This document shows positions 8,487-17,667 of a DNA stretch of 64,000 nt, one piece after another. The notes beneath the pieces were generated by a model. It searched no databases. It was not told the DNA's origin and saw nothing but the letters and a program-made list of their open reading frames with translations. Position 1 is the first letter of the stretch. Every line of letters begins with the position of its first letter. The position numbers and the translations under genes were made by a program. Source of the DNA: Nibribacter roseus (GTDB taxonomy: Bacteria; Bacteroidota; Bacteroidia; Cytophagales; Hymenobacteraceae). Location of the stretch: contig NZ_JBHSYQ010000015.1 in assembly GCF_042662225.1 (NCBI RefSeq), positions 62,001 to 126,000 on the forward strand, written 5' to 3'.

Positions 8487-8732
8487 ACTAGTCTGTTCTA
8501 CTTTTAATTGTTTTCAAGTAAGGTTGGGCAGTGGTATTAACTCGCAAATTGCGTTGCCCCAAAGAGCGATCTCTAAAGGTAAATAAGCAAAATAAGTCGA
8601 AAGGTAGAAAATGGTAACAGCCGCTATGTCATTTGTAATTAAAACCACAGTTGTTCAGAAACCAACATGGCTGAATAAGCTAGCATAGGAGCTGGTTGAG
8701 CTACTTGTCTATAAATTGCCTCAAAAAGATTG

Positions 8733-9995
8733 TTAAGGTTGTGAGGTTTCTTTGGCACTGGTTACCACTAGCTCTTCTTCTTTTTGCGGCATCAGCTCCA
8801 GCAGTTCATCAAAGGTCTGCAGCAGGTCTTGGTAAGTGTCTGCGTCCAATGCTTCTTCGCATTTCTTCAGGAAGACTTCTTTGGGCTTCAGGTCTGCCAG
8901 GTCTTGCTCCGGTTGCACCTGCTGGTCCAGGCTTTGCTGATCTCGGGTGCGCAGGGGGCGGTGGATGAGCAACTGAACCGAAGGCTGCAGGGCAAAGGCT
9001 TCGTTAAGGCGGACGGTGTGGTCGTGCAGGTTGTTTTCATATTGCAGTTGTACCTCGGCCCAGGCAGGGTAGGCTTGGTCGCCGTTGTCAAAGGCAATTA
9101 TCTTCGGGAATATCTCGTCTATGGTGCCTTTAAACCGTACTAGTTTACGCCAGCAGGGGACAGGCTTCTCAAGGATGCTGGATAGTTTTCCGCTTTCAAA
9201 CTCCAGAATAGTCACCTGCTTTTTGTCAGCGATTTCTGAGAAACTCAGCGGAATAGGAGAGCCGCTGTAGCGGATGTGCGGCATCTTGTTTACTACCTGT
9301 GGGCGGTGCAGGTGCCCTAACGCCACGTAGTCAAACTCCTTCGGGAACTGGTCGCCACCAATCTGGCCCAAATTACCCACATGAATTTCCTTCTCACTGT
9401 CTGAGGCGCTGCCGCCGGCGGCAAATAAATGGCCGGTGGCAATTACGGGCAGGTTCTGTTTTTTGAATTCCTGAATGAGCGGTACCAGTTGGGTGTAATG
9501 CTCGCAGATGCCTTGTTTCAGGCGGGCTTCCCGTTCTTCGCCGGTTTCGCCGGGCACCGAAAGCCGTACGTCTTTGTCGCGCAGAAACGGCACGGCGCAT
9601 ACCACCAGTTGCGGCTCTTCCTGGTCATTAGTTACCACCACTACCTGGTCTTGCGGGTTAGCAGGGGCGCCGCCCACCACGTGCACTTTGTAGTGGCGCA
9701 GAAATTCAGCGGGGGCGTTAAGGGTGGAAACAGAGTCGTGGTTGCCGCCAATAATGACCAGTTCGCGGCAGCAGGTGTCTTTCACCTCGCGCAAAAAGTC
9801 GTAATATAGCTTTAGGGCGGTGTTGGAGGGGAAGCCGGTGTCAAATACATCACCGGCGATCAGCAGCAGATCAATTTTCTCGTCGCAAATGATCTGGCAG
9901 AGCCAGGTCAGGAAAGCCCGGTGTTCTTCGGTGCGTTCGTTCCCCGCCAGTCGTTGCCCTAAGTGCCAATCTGCTGTATGTAAAACCCGTATCAT
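8733..9995 (-). CDS. sbcD: DNA repair exonuclease SbcD (Mre11 family)
   Basis: SbcD is the Mn-dependent nuclease subunit of SbcCD, which opens hairpins and processes double-strand breaks. The 420-residue protein shows the calcineurin-like phosphoesterase motifs in order: TADWHLG (D9, H11), AGDVFD, GGNHDS, a GH motif in TGHLF and GHLHRPQ, followed by the SbcD C-terminal domain. The start at 9995 is chosen because an AGGAGGAG Shine-Dalgarno lies 8 or so bases upstream (about 10003-10010) and because the family begins MIRxLHTADWHLG; codons upstream to 10055 do not fit. The partner ATPase gene sbcC, usually directly downstream, is absent: the next genes are the AT-rich cassette-like array. That array may have been inserted here, or sbcC may lie elsewhere. 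Confidence 0.93.
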   Translation of the reverse strand: MIRVLHTADWHLGQRLAGNERTEEHRAFLTWLCQIICDEKIDLLLIAGDVFDTGFPSNTALKLYYDFLREVKDTCCRELVIIGGNHDSVSTLNAPAEFLRHYKVHVVGGAPANPQDQVVVVTNDQEEPQLVVCAVPFLRDKDVRLSVPGETGEEREARLKQGICEHYTQLVPLIQEFKKQNLPVIATGHLFAAGGSASDSEKEIHVGNLGQIGGDQFPKEFDYVALGHLHRPQVVNKMPHIRYSGSPIPLSFSEIADKKQVTILEFESGKLSSILEKPVPCWRKLVRFKGTIDEIFPKIIAFDNGDQAYPAWAEVQLQYENNLHDHTVRLNEAFALQPSVQLLIHRPLRTRDQQSLDQQVQPEQDLADLKPKEVFLKKCEEALDADTYQDLLQTFDELLELMPQKEEELVVTSAKETSQP

Positions 9996-10107
9996 GCCGC
10001 TGCTCCTCCTATGTGGTCTCTGGTTCAATGCCCGAAGATACAAATCTATTGCCAAACAACTTTGAGGTACTTAAGACAAAGTTTGTGATGGGTTGGCAGG
10101 TAAATAT

Positions 10108-10145
10108 TGTTTTCAAGCTGTTTTTCAGAAAACAGGCCGAAAACA
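10108..10145. repeat. Intergenic palindrome family, copy 2
   Basis: TGTTTTCAAGCTGTTTTT, spacer, AAAACAGGCCGAAAACA: a degenerate member between divergent sbcD and the barrel gene. Confidence 0.55.
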
Positions 10146-10195
10146 AAAATTGGAAAAATTGCTACCTTATTAACTAATACATATACCCCCGCGCC

Positions 10196-10804
10196 ATGAA
10201 GTCAAGTAAAACTCTGCTGCTGTTGGGCTGTTGCCTGCTAATTTCTATGGTGACCTCGGCTCAGGAAAATCCACACAAAGTAAGTATCAGGCTAGGGTAC
10301 GGCTTTTGGTCTTTACCAGACCTTGGTTCTAATTTCTTTTCTGGTTGGTCTGATATAGAATATGAAAAAGACAAAGTGATTGGTCCACTGTTTCTGGGGC
10401 TTTCTTACAATCTAACCGAAAAAATAGAGTTAGGCTTTTCTGGTACCTATAACCGGATAACGGAAGAGGGGCGCTATAAATCCGGCAAAGCCCCGGGCAC
10501 GGTGCCGCCAGAGAAAGTGGTGCGAATCAAAGATTCCCGCTACTACAGCGTAATGATGTTCCTGAATATTACCTGGAGGCAAGAAAATAAAGTAAAGTAT
10601 TACTCGGGCGGAGCCTTCGGAACAGCATTTGGAACGACAGATGAATGGTTTCACGGAGATAAACTGATGAATGAGCCATAACGAGCCCCATCCTTCCATT
10701 TTACAGCAGTAGGAGTTTCTTACGGGGAACGCAGTTCAGTCTTTGCTGAATTTGGGTTTGGAATGAATGGGTTGCTGAACGGCGGTTTTCGTTTTAAATT
10801 ATAG
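10196..10804 (+). pseudogene. Outer-membrane beta-barrel-like protein interrupted by an in-frame TAA
   Basis: A signal peptide (about residues 1-22, ending TSAQE) is followed by alternating aromatic/polar strands typical of a small OmpA-like porin barrel. The frame stops at TAA 10679-10681 after 161 codons, but reading on in the same frame gives about 40 more codons with barrel character (FHFTAVGVSYGER, then VFAEFGFGMNG) and a terminal FRFKL at 10802, the C-terminal aromatic strand expected for insertion by BAM. A nonsense change therefore looks more likely than a natural stop. No function beyond 'small barrel' can be given. Palindrome copies lie on both sides. Confidence 0.7.
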
Positions 10805-10843
10805 GGAAACCCAACTTGCCTTGTTTTTTGTGTACATAGATTG

Positions 10844-10880
10844 TGTTTTCGGTCTGTATTTCAGAAAATAAGCCGAAAAG
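10844..10880. repeat. Intergenic palindrome family, copy 3
   Basis: TGTTTTCGGTCTGTATTTC followed by GAAAATAAGCCGAAAAG; degenerate copy 40 bases after the end of the barrel pseudogene. Confidence 0.5.
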
Positions 10881-11033
10881 AGGGACTAGTTTTTGCCCTT
10901 TCACCTACACCCTAATTTCTGCTACTTAAGGTGTATACTTCATTGGTTCTGCCAAAAAGTAATTATATTAGCCCCTTCAAGCCTTTTACAACCATACAAC
11001 AAACAAACTATTCCCTAACTTTTACACCTATTT

Positions 11034-12584
11034 ATGGCAAACCAACTTTTCGCTAGGAAGTCAATTGACAAGCTTAGCGCAGACGCCTTTATTGAGGGCG
11101 AGCACAACCTGAAACGGACGCTGGGGCCTGGGAACCTGGTAGCGCTGGGCATCGGGGCCATCATCGGGACGGGTATTTTCGTGTTGACAGGTAGCGCGGC
11201 TGCCCAGTACACCGGTCCGGCCATTATCTTCGCTTTTATTCTGGCTGGTTTGGGCTGTGCGTTTGCCGGTCTTTGCTACGCCGAGTTCGCTTCTATGATT
11301 CCTATTGCCGGTTCGGCGTACACCTACGGCTATGCCACCCTGGGTGAGTTCATTGCCTGGATCATTGGCTGGGATTTGATTCTGGAATATCTTTTCGGTG
11401 CTGCTACCGTGGCCGTGGGTTGGTCTGGCTATGTCGTCTCCTTCCTCCGCGACTTTGGTATTAACGTACCACCTGAGTGGTCAAATGCTTCGGGTGTGGA
11501 GATGGTGCAGTTGCCGGGTACAAACTCTTGGGTGCGTATTACCGAGCAATTGGGCGCTTCTTTAGCCGAGCAGGGCGTTGACATTGCCACGCTTCCGCAC
11601 GCAACCGGTATATTCAACCTCGTTGCTACCTTGGCCATTGCTTTGGTAACCATTCTGTTGGTAAGAGGCATGAGCGAATCTGCCAAGTTCAACAACATTG
11701 CCGTTGTGATCAAGGTGGGCGTGGTTCTGTTGTTTATCATGGCTGGTTTGAACTGGATTTTCGGTAACACCGAAGAGGCCGCCGCCAACTGGACCCCGTT
11801 CTTGCCAGAAAACAAAGGTGAGTTTGGTGACTACGGTATCAGCGGTATTATTCGCGCCGCCGGTGTTATTTTCTTCGCCTACATTGGTTTCGATGCCGTT
11901 TCTACTACCGCTCAGGAAGCAAAGAACCCACAGAAAGACATGCCTATTGGTATATTGGGATCTCTGGTAGTGTGTACCGTTCTGTACATATTGGTGTCTG
12001 GTATTTTAACGGCCATGGTGCATTACAGCCAGCTGAACGTGGCTGAGCCTATCGCCATTGGTATTGAGAAAACTGGGTATACCGTCCTGCGTGACCTAGT
12101 GAAGATTGGTGCCATTGCCGGTCTTTCATCGGTCATGTTGGTGATGTTGATGAGCCAACCGCGTATCTTCTTCACCATGTCAAGAGACGGTTTGTTGCCT
12201 CCTATCTTCGGTAGGCTGCACCCTAAATTCAAAACTCCGCACGTAAGTACCATCTTAACCGGTGCCATTTGCGCCGTGGTTGCCGGAGCTTTCTCTGTAG
12301 ATGAATTAGGTCACCTGGTGTCTATTGGTACCTTGCTGGCGTTCGTGATCGTATGTGCCGGTGTGTGGTACCTGCGCGTGAAAGAGCCAAACCGTCCTCG
12401 TCCGTTCAAAACCCCGCTGGTGCCGTTGGTGCCAATCTTGGGAATTTTGGTGTGCTTAGGCATGATGGCTGGTCTTCCGGCCGAAACCTGGTACCGACTG
12501 CTGGGCTGGATGGCCATTGGTGTTCTGATCTACTTCGTGTACGGTAAGAAACACAGCGTTATCCGGAAAGAGCAAAATCTGTAG
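11034..12584 (+). CDS. APC-family amino acid permease (cationic amino acid transporter-like)
   Basis: A 516-residue inner-membrane transporter of the amino acid-polyamine-organocation family, most like the CAT/YfnA group that carries basic or branched amino acids by ion-coupled transport. About 12 hydrophobic segments are visible. The first helix carries the broken-helix substrate motif GIGAIIGTGIFVLTG (about residues 40-54), and the sixth carries FFAYIGFDAVSTTAQE, both diagnostic. The cytoplasmic N-terminus begins ...LKRTLGPGNL, also typical. It stands alone between a barrel pseudogene and an amidohydrolase pair and ends before a strong terminator, so it is probably monocistronic. The particular substrate cannot be read from sequence. 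Confidence 0.9.
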   Translation: MANQLFARKSIDKLSADAFIEGEHNLKRTLGPGNLVALGIGAIIGTGIFVLTGSAAAQYTGPAIIFAFILAGLGCAFAGLCYAEFASMIPIAGSAYTYGYATLGEFIAWIIGWDLILEYLFGAATVAVGWSGYVVSFLRDFGINVPPEWSNASGVEMVQLPGTNSWVRITEQLGASLAEQGVDIATLPHATGIFNLVATLAIALVTILLVRGMSESAKFNNIAVVIKVGVVLLFIMAGLNWIFGNTEEAAANWTPFLPENKGEFGDYGISGIIRAAGVIFFAYIGFDAVSTTAQEAKNPQKDMPIGILGSLVVCTVLYILVSGILTAMVHYSQLNVAEPIAIGIEKTGYTVLRDLVKIGAIAGLSSVMLVMLMSQPRIFFTMSRDGLLPPIFGRLHPKFKTPHVSTILTGAICAVVAGAFSVDELGHLVSIGTLLAFVIVCAGVWYLRVKEPNRPRPFKTPLVPLVPILGILVCLGMMAGLPAETWYRLLGWMAIGVLIYFVYGKKHSVIRKEQNL

Positions 12585-12632
12585 TTAGACACAAGACATA
12601 AGACACAGTATGTAAGACTTCTCTTATGATCC

Positions 12633-12675
12633 AAAAACAGAAAGCCCGCCGTTTTACGGCGGGCTTTCTGTTTTT
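12633..12675 (+). terminator. Strong intrinsic terminator of the permease gene
   Basis: A perfect 19-bp inverted repeat (12633-12651 against 12657-12675, loop TTTTA) with a GC-rich core and a terminal T run. The last ten bases of its right arm begin palindrome copy 4, so two mutually exclusive hairpins can form. Confidence 0.9.
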
Positions 12676-12707
12676 GGACTGTTTTTAAGAAATTAAGCCA
12701 AAAACAG
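12668..12707. repeat. Intergenic palindrome family, copy 4
   Basis: CTGTTTTTGG (12668-12677) pairs with CCAAAAACAG (12698-12707) around ACTGTTTTTAAGAAATTAAG. Overlaps the terminator arm just upstream. Confidence 0.6.
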
Positions 12708-12876
12708 GAATGCAAATGAGTTGTAACAACTTAGTTCAAGAAAGCAGAATTTTTCGCATCTTTATTGGATAATAGGCGAGAAGAGTTTCATGCATAAATT
12801 CTTTCTTTTTTAGGAGGTCTTGTGTCTAGAGTCTTACGTCTTGTGTCCCAAAAGAACTAAACCCACAAACAAACCC

Positions 12877-15800
12877 ATGAAGAAAGTAATTCTCTCCGTG
12901 CTGGCGGTGGCGGCATTGTCGCTGCAGAGTCGGGCGCAGGAGACGTTTCCGCGCAATGGGGTCTATGATGAACGCTCCGGCTTACGGGCTTTCACCAACG
13001 CCACCATTTACGTAGACCACCAAACCAAACTCGAGAACGCCACGCTCGTCATCAAAGACGGCAAGGTAGTAGCTGTAGGCACGAAGGTGAATGTGCCGCA
13101 AGGTGCTTTGGTCACCGACCTGAAGGGCAAAACTGTTTATCCAGGCTTTGTAGACCCCTTCAGCAACTACGGCTTACCGGCAGTATCCAGCAACCGCGGT
13201 GGCTGGGGAAGTCCGCCGCAGGCCGAGTCTAAAAAGGAGGGCGCCTACAACTGGAACCAATCCATCAGACCGGAAACCAATGCCGTTGAAATCTTCAAGG
13301 TTGACCAAAAGGCCGCCGATGAGCTTCGCAAGCTAGGCTACGGAGCGGTAGTAACGGTGCACCAAGACGGTATTGCCCGTGGTACCGCCGCACTGGTTTC
13401 ATTGGCGAACAAACGTGAGAACCAAGTCATTCTTCTGGACCGTGCCGCCGGTGCTTTGTCATTAGATAAAGGCTCCTCTACGCAGGAATACCCTAACTCG
13501 CTCATGGGTTCTATTGCCTTGCTGCGCCAGACGTATTTAGATGCCCAGTGGAACCAAAAGAACCCAGACAAAGAGCAGAATTTATCCCTCAAAGCGTTTG
13601 CTCAGGCAAACCAGTTGCCGCAGATTTTTGAGGTGAGCAATAAATTGAATGCCGTTCGTGCCGACAAAGTAGGCGATGAGTTCGGACACCAGTACATCTT
13701 CAAAGGCATCGGCGATGAGTACCAGATGCTGCCGGAAATTAAGAAGACTAACGCTCCGTTCATTCTCACGCTTAACTTCCCCGACGCCTACAACGTGGAA
13801 GACCCGTATGAGACCCGCCGCCTGAATTTGGACGATTTGAAGCACTGGGAAATGGCTCCGGCTAACCCGGCTTTATTGGCCAAGGAAGGCGTGACCATTG
13901 CCTTTACCACTGCTGATTTACGTGAGAAAAATAAGTTCCTGACTAACCTGCGCAAGGCGGTACAGTACGGTTTATCTGAGCAGGAAGCCTTGAAGGCCCT
14001 CACCACTACGCCAGCCAAATTGGTGAAAGCTGAAAAGCAGGTAGGCGCGTTGCGCGAAGGCATGCAAGCGAACTTTATCGTTACTTCTGGTGGCCTCTTC
14101 GACAACACCACGCTCATTCTAGAAAACTGGGTGCAGGGCGAAGGTTATAAAGTCAGCGAAACCCCTGGTGATTACCGCGGAGTGTACACGCTTAAAATAG
14201 CAAACCAGCCCGAGCGCCGCATGATTGTTTCCGGTACCCCAGCCAAACCCGAATTGAAGGTAGTGGCCCAAGACACCATTAAAGGTTCGCTCACTTTCCA
14301 CGATGACATAGTCACCTTCGCTTTCGCGCCCATCAAGGGAGGCAAAGAAAGCATCAGGCTCACCGGCTGGAAAACCGATAAAGGCTTTCAGGGCGAAGCC
14401 CAACTGACCGACGCCCAGATGGTGAAATGGAACGCGCAGCTGTCAGAAGCCGCTACTCAGCAAGCCCGCAAAGATTCAGCCCGTGCTAAAGCTCCGGTTG
14501 ATTTGGCTCTGGGGCAAATGATTTATCCGTTCGCTGCTTACGGTAAAACAGAGCTGCCTAAAGCGGAAACCGTACTGATTAAAAACGCCACCGTCTGGAC
14601 AAACGAGAAAGAAGGCAAACTAGAGAATGCCGATGTGCTGATCAAAAACGGTAAAATTGCGCAGGTGGGCAAGAACCTGTCGGCCAACGGCGCCAAAGTC
14701 ATTGACGGTACCGGCAAACACGTGACCCCAGGCATTATTGACGAACACTCACACATTGCGCTTGACGGTGTAAATGAAGGCACCCAAGCCGTAACCGCCG
14801 AAGTGCGTATGGCCGATGTGGTGAACCACGAGCACGTGAACATTTACCGCCAATTGGCGGGCGGTGTTACTACTTCCCAGTTATTGCACGGCTCGGCTAA
14901 CCCAATCGGGGGACAGTCGGCGCTGATTAAGTTACGCTGGGGCAAAGCGCCGGAGCAGCTCATGTTTGAGGGGGCCGACGGCTTTATCAAATTCGCCTTG
15001 GGTGAGAACGTGAAGCACTCCAACCGGTCGCCGCAGTACAACGTGCGCTTCCCGCAGACAAGAATGGGGGTGGAGCAGGTAATGGTAGATGCTTTCCAGC
15101 GTGCCAAAGAGTACGAGAAAACCTGGGCCGATTACAACAAACTGTCAAAATCTAAGAAAGCCAAAGCTGCCGCCCCACGTCCTGATCTGGAGCTGGAGGC
15201 CTTGGTGGAAATTCTGAACGATAAGCGCTTCATCACGTGCCACTCTTACGTGCAGTCTGAGATTAACATGATGATTAAAGTGGCCGAGCAAATGGGCTTT
15301 AAAGTGAACACGTTCACCCACATTCTGGAAGGCTACAAAGTGGCCGACAAGATGCGGGAGCACGGAGCCGGTGGTTCTACTTTCTCTGACTGGTGGGCCT
15401 ACAAAATGGAGGTAAAAGACGCTATTCCGTACAACGCCGCCATCATGCACAACGTGGGTGTAACCACAGCCATCAACTCAGACGACGCCGAAATGGCCCG
15501 CCGCCTGAACCAGGAAGCTGCCAAAGCCATGAAATACGGCGGAGTATCTGAGGAAGACGCCCTGAAAATGGTGACCCTGAACCCTGCCAAACTCCTGCAC
15601 ATTGACAACCGTGTGGGTAGCCTCAAGGCTGGTAAAGACGCTGATGTGGTGATCTGGAATGAGCATCCGCTCTCTATCTACGCTCGTCCTGAGAAAACCT
15701 TTGTAGACGGCGCGGTTTATTTCGACCTGGAGGCTGACAAAGCTTTGCAGGAAGCACAGGAGAAGGAGCGCCTGCGCCTGGTGCAGAAAATGTTGGCGGC

Positions 15801-15930
15801 CAAAGCACGCGGCGAGAAAACTCAACCGGCTCCGTCGGGCCGTAGGTTCGGACAGCAAGTGCTGCACTGCGAAGACGTGGAGAACAGCACTGAAGAGAGT
15901 CTTTTTGAATCAGAGTATCACCAAAAATAA
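12877..15930 (+). CDS. Secreted double amidohydrolase-family protein
   Basis: About 1017 residues from the ATG at 12877, chosen because it begins a clean signal peptide (MKKVILSVLAVAALS, cleaved after about SRAQ). It holds two amidohydrolase (imidazolonepropionase/dipeptidase-like) halves. The N-terminal half has the small beta-sandwich and PGFVDPF motif but lacks the metal-binding HxH. The C-terminal half is complete: DEHSHIA with His624 and His626, later metal-site His in TCHSYVQSE and FTHILEGY, the catalytic Asp in INSDDAEM, and GSLKAGKDADVVIW near the end. It is probably periplasmic and hydrolyses a cyclic amide or dipeptide (substrate unknown). The next gene begins 12 bases after its stop with a strong Shine-Dalgarno, so the two form an operon. 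Confidence 0.85.
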   Translation: MKKVILSVLAVAALSLQSRAQETFPRNGVYDERSGLRAFTNATIYVDHQTKLENATLVIKDGKVVAVGTKVNVPQGALVTDLKGKTVYPGFVDPFSNYGLPAVSSNRGGWGSPPQAESKKEGAYNWNQSIRPETNAVEIFKVDQKAADELRKLGYGAVVTVHQDGIARGTAALVSLANKRENQVILLDRAAGALSLDKGSSTQEYPNSLMGSIALLRQTYLDAQWNQKNPDKEQNLSLKAFAQANQLPQIFEVSNKLNAVRADKVGDEFGHQYIFKGIGDEYQMLPEIKKTNAPFILTLNFPDAYNVEDPYETRRLNLDDLKHWEMAPANPALLAKEGVTIAFTTADLREKNKFLTNLRKAVQYGLSEQEALKALTTTPAKLVKAEKQVGALREGMQANFIVTSGGLFDNTTLILENWVQGEGYKVSETPGDYRGVYTLKIANQPERRMIVSGTPAKPELKVVAQDTIKGSLTFHDDIVTFAFAPIKGGKESIRLTGWKTDKGFQGEAQLTDAQMVKWNAQLSEAATQQARKDSARAKAPVDLALGQMIYPFAAYGKTELPKAETVLIKNATVWTNEKEGKLENADVLIKNGKIAQVGKNLSANGAKVIDGTGKHVTPGIIDEHSHIALDGVNEGTQAVTAEVRMADVVNHEHVNIYRQLAGGVTTSQLLHGSANPIGGQSALIKLRWGKAPEQLMFEGADGFIKFALGENVKHSNRSPQYNVRFPQTRMGVEQVMVDAFQRAKEYEKTWADYNKLSKSKKAKAAAPRPDLELEALVEILNDKRFITCHSYVQSEINMMIKVAEQMGFKVNTFTHILEGYKVADKMREHGAGGSTFSDWWAYKMEVKDAIPYNAAIMHNVGVTTAINSDDAEMARRLNQEAAKAMKYGGVSEEDALKMVTLNPAKLLHIDNRVGSLKAGKDADVVIWNEHPLSIYARPEKTFVDGAVYFDLEADKALQEAQEKERLRLVQKMLAAKARGEKTQPAPSGRRFGQQVLHCEDVENSTEESLFESEYHQK

Positions 15931-15935
15931 GGAGG
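15929..15935 (+). promoter_or_regulatory. Strong Shine-Dalgarno AAGGAGG
   Basis: AAGGAGG starts inside the stop codon of the upstream gene and ends 7 bases before ATG 15943, which decides the start of the second amidohydrolase gene. Such a full consensus site is uncommon in this phylum. Confidence 0.7.
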
Positions 15936-15942
15936 ACGAGAC

Positions 15943-17277
15943 ATGCAATTGATGAAAAGCTCCGTGGTGAATAAAAAGGATAAAATGAATATGAAAAGAG
16001 CGGCTGCCTTATTCGCATCGGTGCTGCTGAGCGCTACTGCCTGGGCACAGGTTCCGGTTCCTGCTGCAAAGCAAACGAAACCTACCGTATTGGTGGGTGC
16101 TACCTTGCACGTGGGCAACGGACAAGTAATTGAGCAAGCCGCCGTGGCTTTTGACAACGGTAAAATCACGTATGCCGGTCCGGCCACTAGCTTTAAAGGC
16201 ACTGCGCATGAAACCGTGAATGTGGCGGGTAAGCACATATATCCGGGCTTGATTCTGCCTAACAGCCAATTAGGTTTAACTGAAATCGAATCTGTGCGGG
16301 CAACGTTAGATCAGCGCGAAGTAGGGAATTTCAACCCGCATGTGCGGTCGGTGGTGGCGTACAACACTGATTCTGACATCACGCCCACGCTTCGGTCTAA
16401 CGGGGTGCTGCTGGCGCAGGTAACCCCAGTCGGCGGCATGGTTTCCGGCTCCTCTTCAGTGGTACAACTAGACGCCTGGAACTGGGAAGATGCTTTGGTG
16501 AAAGCCGATGGCGGTATTCACCTGCGATGGCCTTCTATGCTGGTGGCCGGCGATAACAGCCCCGCGGCGCAGCAGCGGAAGCAGGCCCGAGACAACGCTC
16601 TGAACGAGTTGGAGACGCTATTAGGGGACGCCTCCGTATACCTAAAGCAATCCCGCGACCGCGAAAACCTGAAACTAAATTCACTTGGCGGTTTATTTGA
16701 CGGAAGCAAGCGCCTGTTCCTGCACGCCGACTACGGCAAAGAAATTGTGGAAGGCGTTCGCTTCGCGAAAAAAGCCGGGGTGAAAAACATTGTGATTGTA
16801 GGTGGGGGAGATGCGTTGGTAGTGGCAGATTTCCTGAAGGAGAACAACATTCCGGTTATCTATTCTGGCGTACACGCCCTGCCAGCCCGTGCCGGTGATG
16901 ATGTGTACCTGCCCTACAAAATGCCAGGTCTGCTGCAGCAAGCCGGTATCTTGTTCTGCCTGGATTACGACGCCAGCCTGCACGGCACTCGTAACCTTCC
17001 TTTCATTGCCGGTACCGCCGCTGCCTTCGGTTTAACCAAAGAGCAAGCCTTGTCCTCCGTTAGTCTGAACGCCGCTAAAATCTTGGGCGTAGAGGACAAA
17101 GTGGGTTCAGTAGAAGTAGGCAAAGACGCTACCTTATTGGTATCAGAAGGCGACTTGCTGGACATGCGCACGAACAAAGTAGGGTTAGCTTTCATACAGG
17201 GCCGCAAGCTTAATTTAACCGATAAGCAGCAGTACCTCTACGAGAAGTTCAACGGTAAATATGAGCAAGGCAAGTAG
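15943..17277 (+). CDS. Amidohydrolase-like secreted protein with degenerate metal site
   Basis: A 444-residue paralogue of the N-terminal half of the preceding protein. The start at 15943 follows from the AAGGAGG site; this gives a signal peptide with a long basic n-region, and the internal ATG at 15985 would give a conventional one. The amidohydrolase fold is clear (GKHIYPGLILPNSQLG, GVEDKVGSVEVGKDATLLV), but the metal-binding HxH that should follow PGLI is replaced by PNSQLG. The central part is alanine-rich with the family's IVIVGGGDA strand. It is likely a non-catalytic partner of the complete enzyme encoded upstream (inference from co-transcription and paired loss of ligands). Confidence 0.82.
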   Translation: MQLMKSSVVNKKDKMNMKRAAALFASVLLSATAWAQVPVPAAKQTKPTVLVGATLHVGNGQVIEQAAVAFDNGKITYAGPATSFKGTAHETVNVAGKHIYPGLILPNSQLGLTEIESVRATLDQREVGNFNPHVRSVVAYNTDSDITPTLRSNGVLLAQVTPVGGMVSGSSSVVQLDAWNWEDALVKADGGIHLRWPSMLVAGDNSPAAQQRKQARDNALNELETLLGDASVYLKQSRDRENLKLNSLGGLFDGSKRLFLHADYGKEIVEGVRFAKKAGVKNIVIVGGGDALVVADFLKENNIPVIYSGVHALPARAGDDVYLPYKMPGLLQQAGILFCLDYDASLHGTRNLPFIAGTAAAFGLTKEQALSSVSLNAAKILGVEDKVGSVEVGKDATLLVSEGDLLDMRTNKVGLAFIQGRKLNLTDKQQYLYEKFNGKYEQGK

Positions 17278-17293
17278 CCTTCCTGCCACTGTT

Positions 17294-17333
17294 AAAACAG
17301 AAGAGCCGCCCCAATGGGCGGCTCTTCTGTTTT
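17294..17333 (+). terminator. Strong intrinsic terminator of the amidohydrolase operon
   Basis: A perfect 18-bp inverted repeat (17294-17311 against 17316-17333, loop CAAT) ends in TTTT, 16 bases after the stop codon. Confidence 0.9.
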
Positions 17334-17364
17334 AGGCCTTTTTACCAGAAAACAAGCCAGAAGC
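17327..17364. repeat. Intergenic palindrome family, copy 5
   Basis: CTGTTTTAGGCCTTTTT then AGAAAACAAGCCAGAAG; begins inside the right arm of the preceding terminator, as in copies 1 and 4. Confidence 0.5.
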
Positions 17365-17667
17365 GGCACCTCAAAAGACCTGGCAGTGTCTGTGTCAATG
17401 GGTGTTGCTAATTGGTTTATGCGAAAACACAAATTCCTGCTTGCGCAGCAACGCTTATCAGGAGATTGTTTATCTGGAAGTGCGTAGAGCGCTTCCGCTA
17501 ACTCTATGCAAATAACGAAAATTGAACCTACCCAGCCCCTCGGAGATTGAGTGTTTTGCTTCGCATCAAGTGTTGATGATTTAACGTCTAACAACAAATA
17601 GCGACTTGTATAAACAGAGTGCAAAGCCATCATCCTTGACATGAAGTTCATCACTTGTTAAGCCACG
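17365..17667. other. Non-coding region holding a solitary attC-like site
   Basis: About 300 bases with no credible gene; a 120-residue minus-strand open frame here runs through the terminator and has no protein character. The feature of note is the attC-like site at 17586-17663. Confidence 0.5.
17586..17663 (-). other. Solitary attC-like site with consensus core words
   Basis: On the minus strand GCTTAAC ... GTTAGAC, 78 bp. Both ends match the classical RYYYAAC and GTTRRRY core words exactly, and TAACAA/TTGTTA plus a GACTT/AAGTTC stretch give an imperfect stem with a large central loop. It lies 4 bases after the stop of the 17668-18186 gene. A GTTAGGT word 7 bases upstream of that gene (18193-18199) matches the complement of the downstream end in 7 of 9 positions, with two transitions. 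Confidence 0.5.

Larger units (their letters stand above)
8172..8732. other. Non-coding region between the cassette array and sbcD
   Basis: Roughly 560 bases without a credible gene. It contains a terminator hairpin (8433-8464) fused to a copy of the intergenic palindrome family (8451-8486). No integrase or attI-like gene lies here, where an integron platform might be expected. Confidence 0.55.

Noticed and set aside
8172..8732. Hidden integrase gene next to the array
   Set aside because: No reading frame of adequate length or recombinase motif is present on either strand.
17292..17654. 120-codon minus-strand reading frame
   Set aside because: Runs through a strong terminator and the attC-like site; composition does not resemble a protein.
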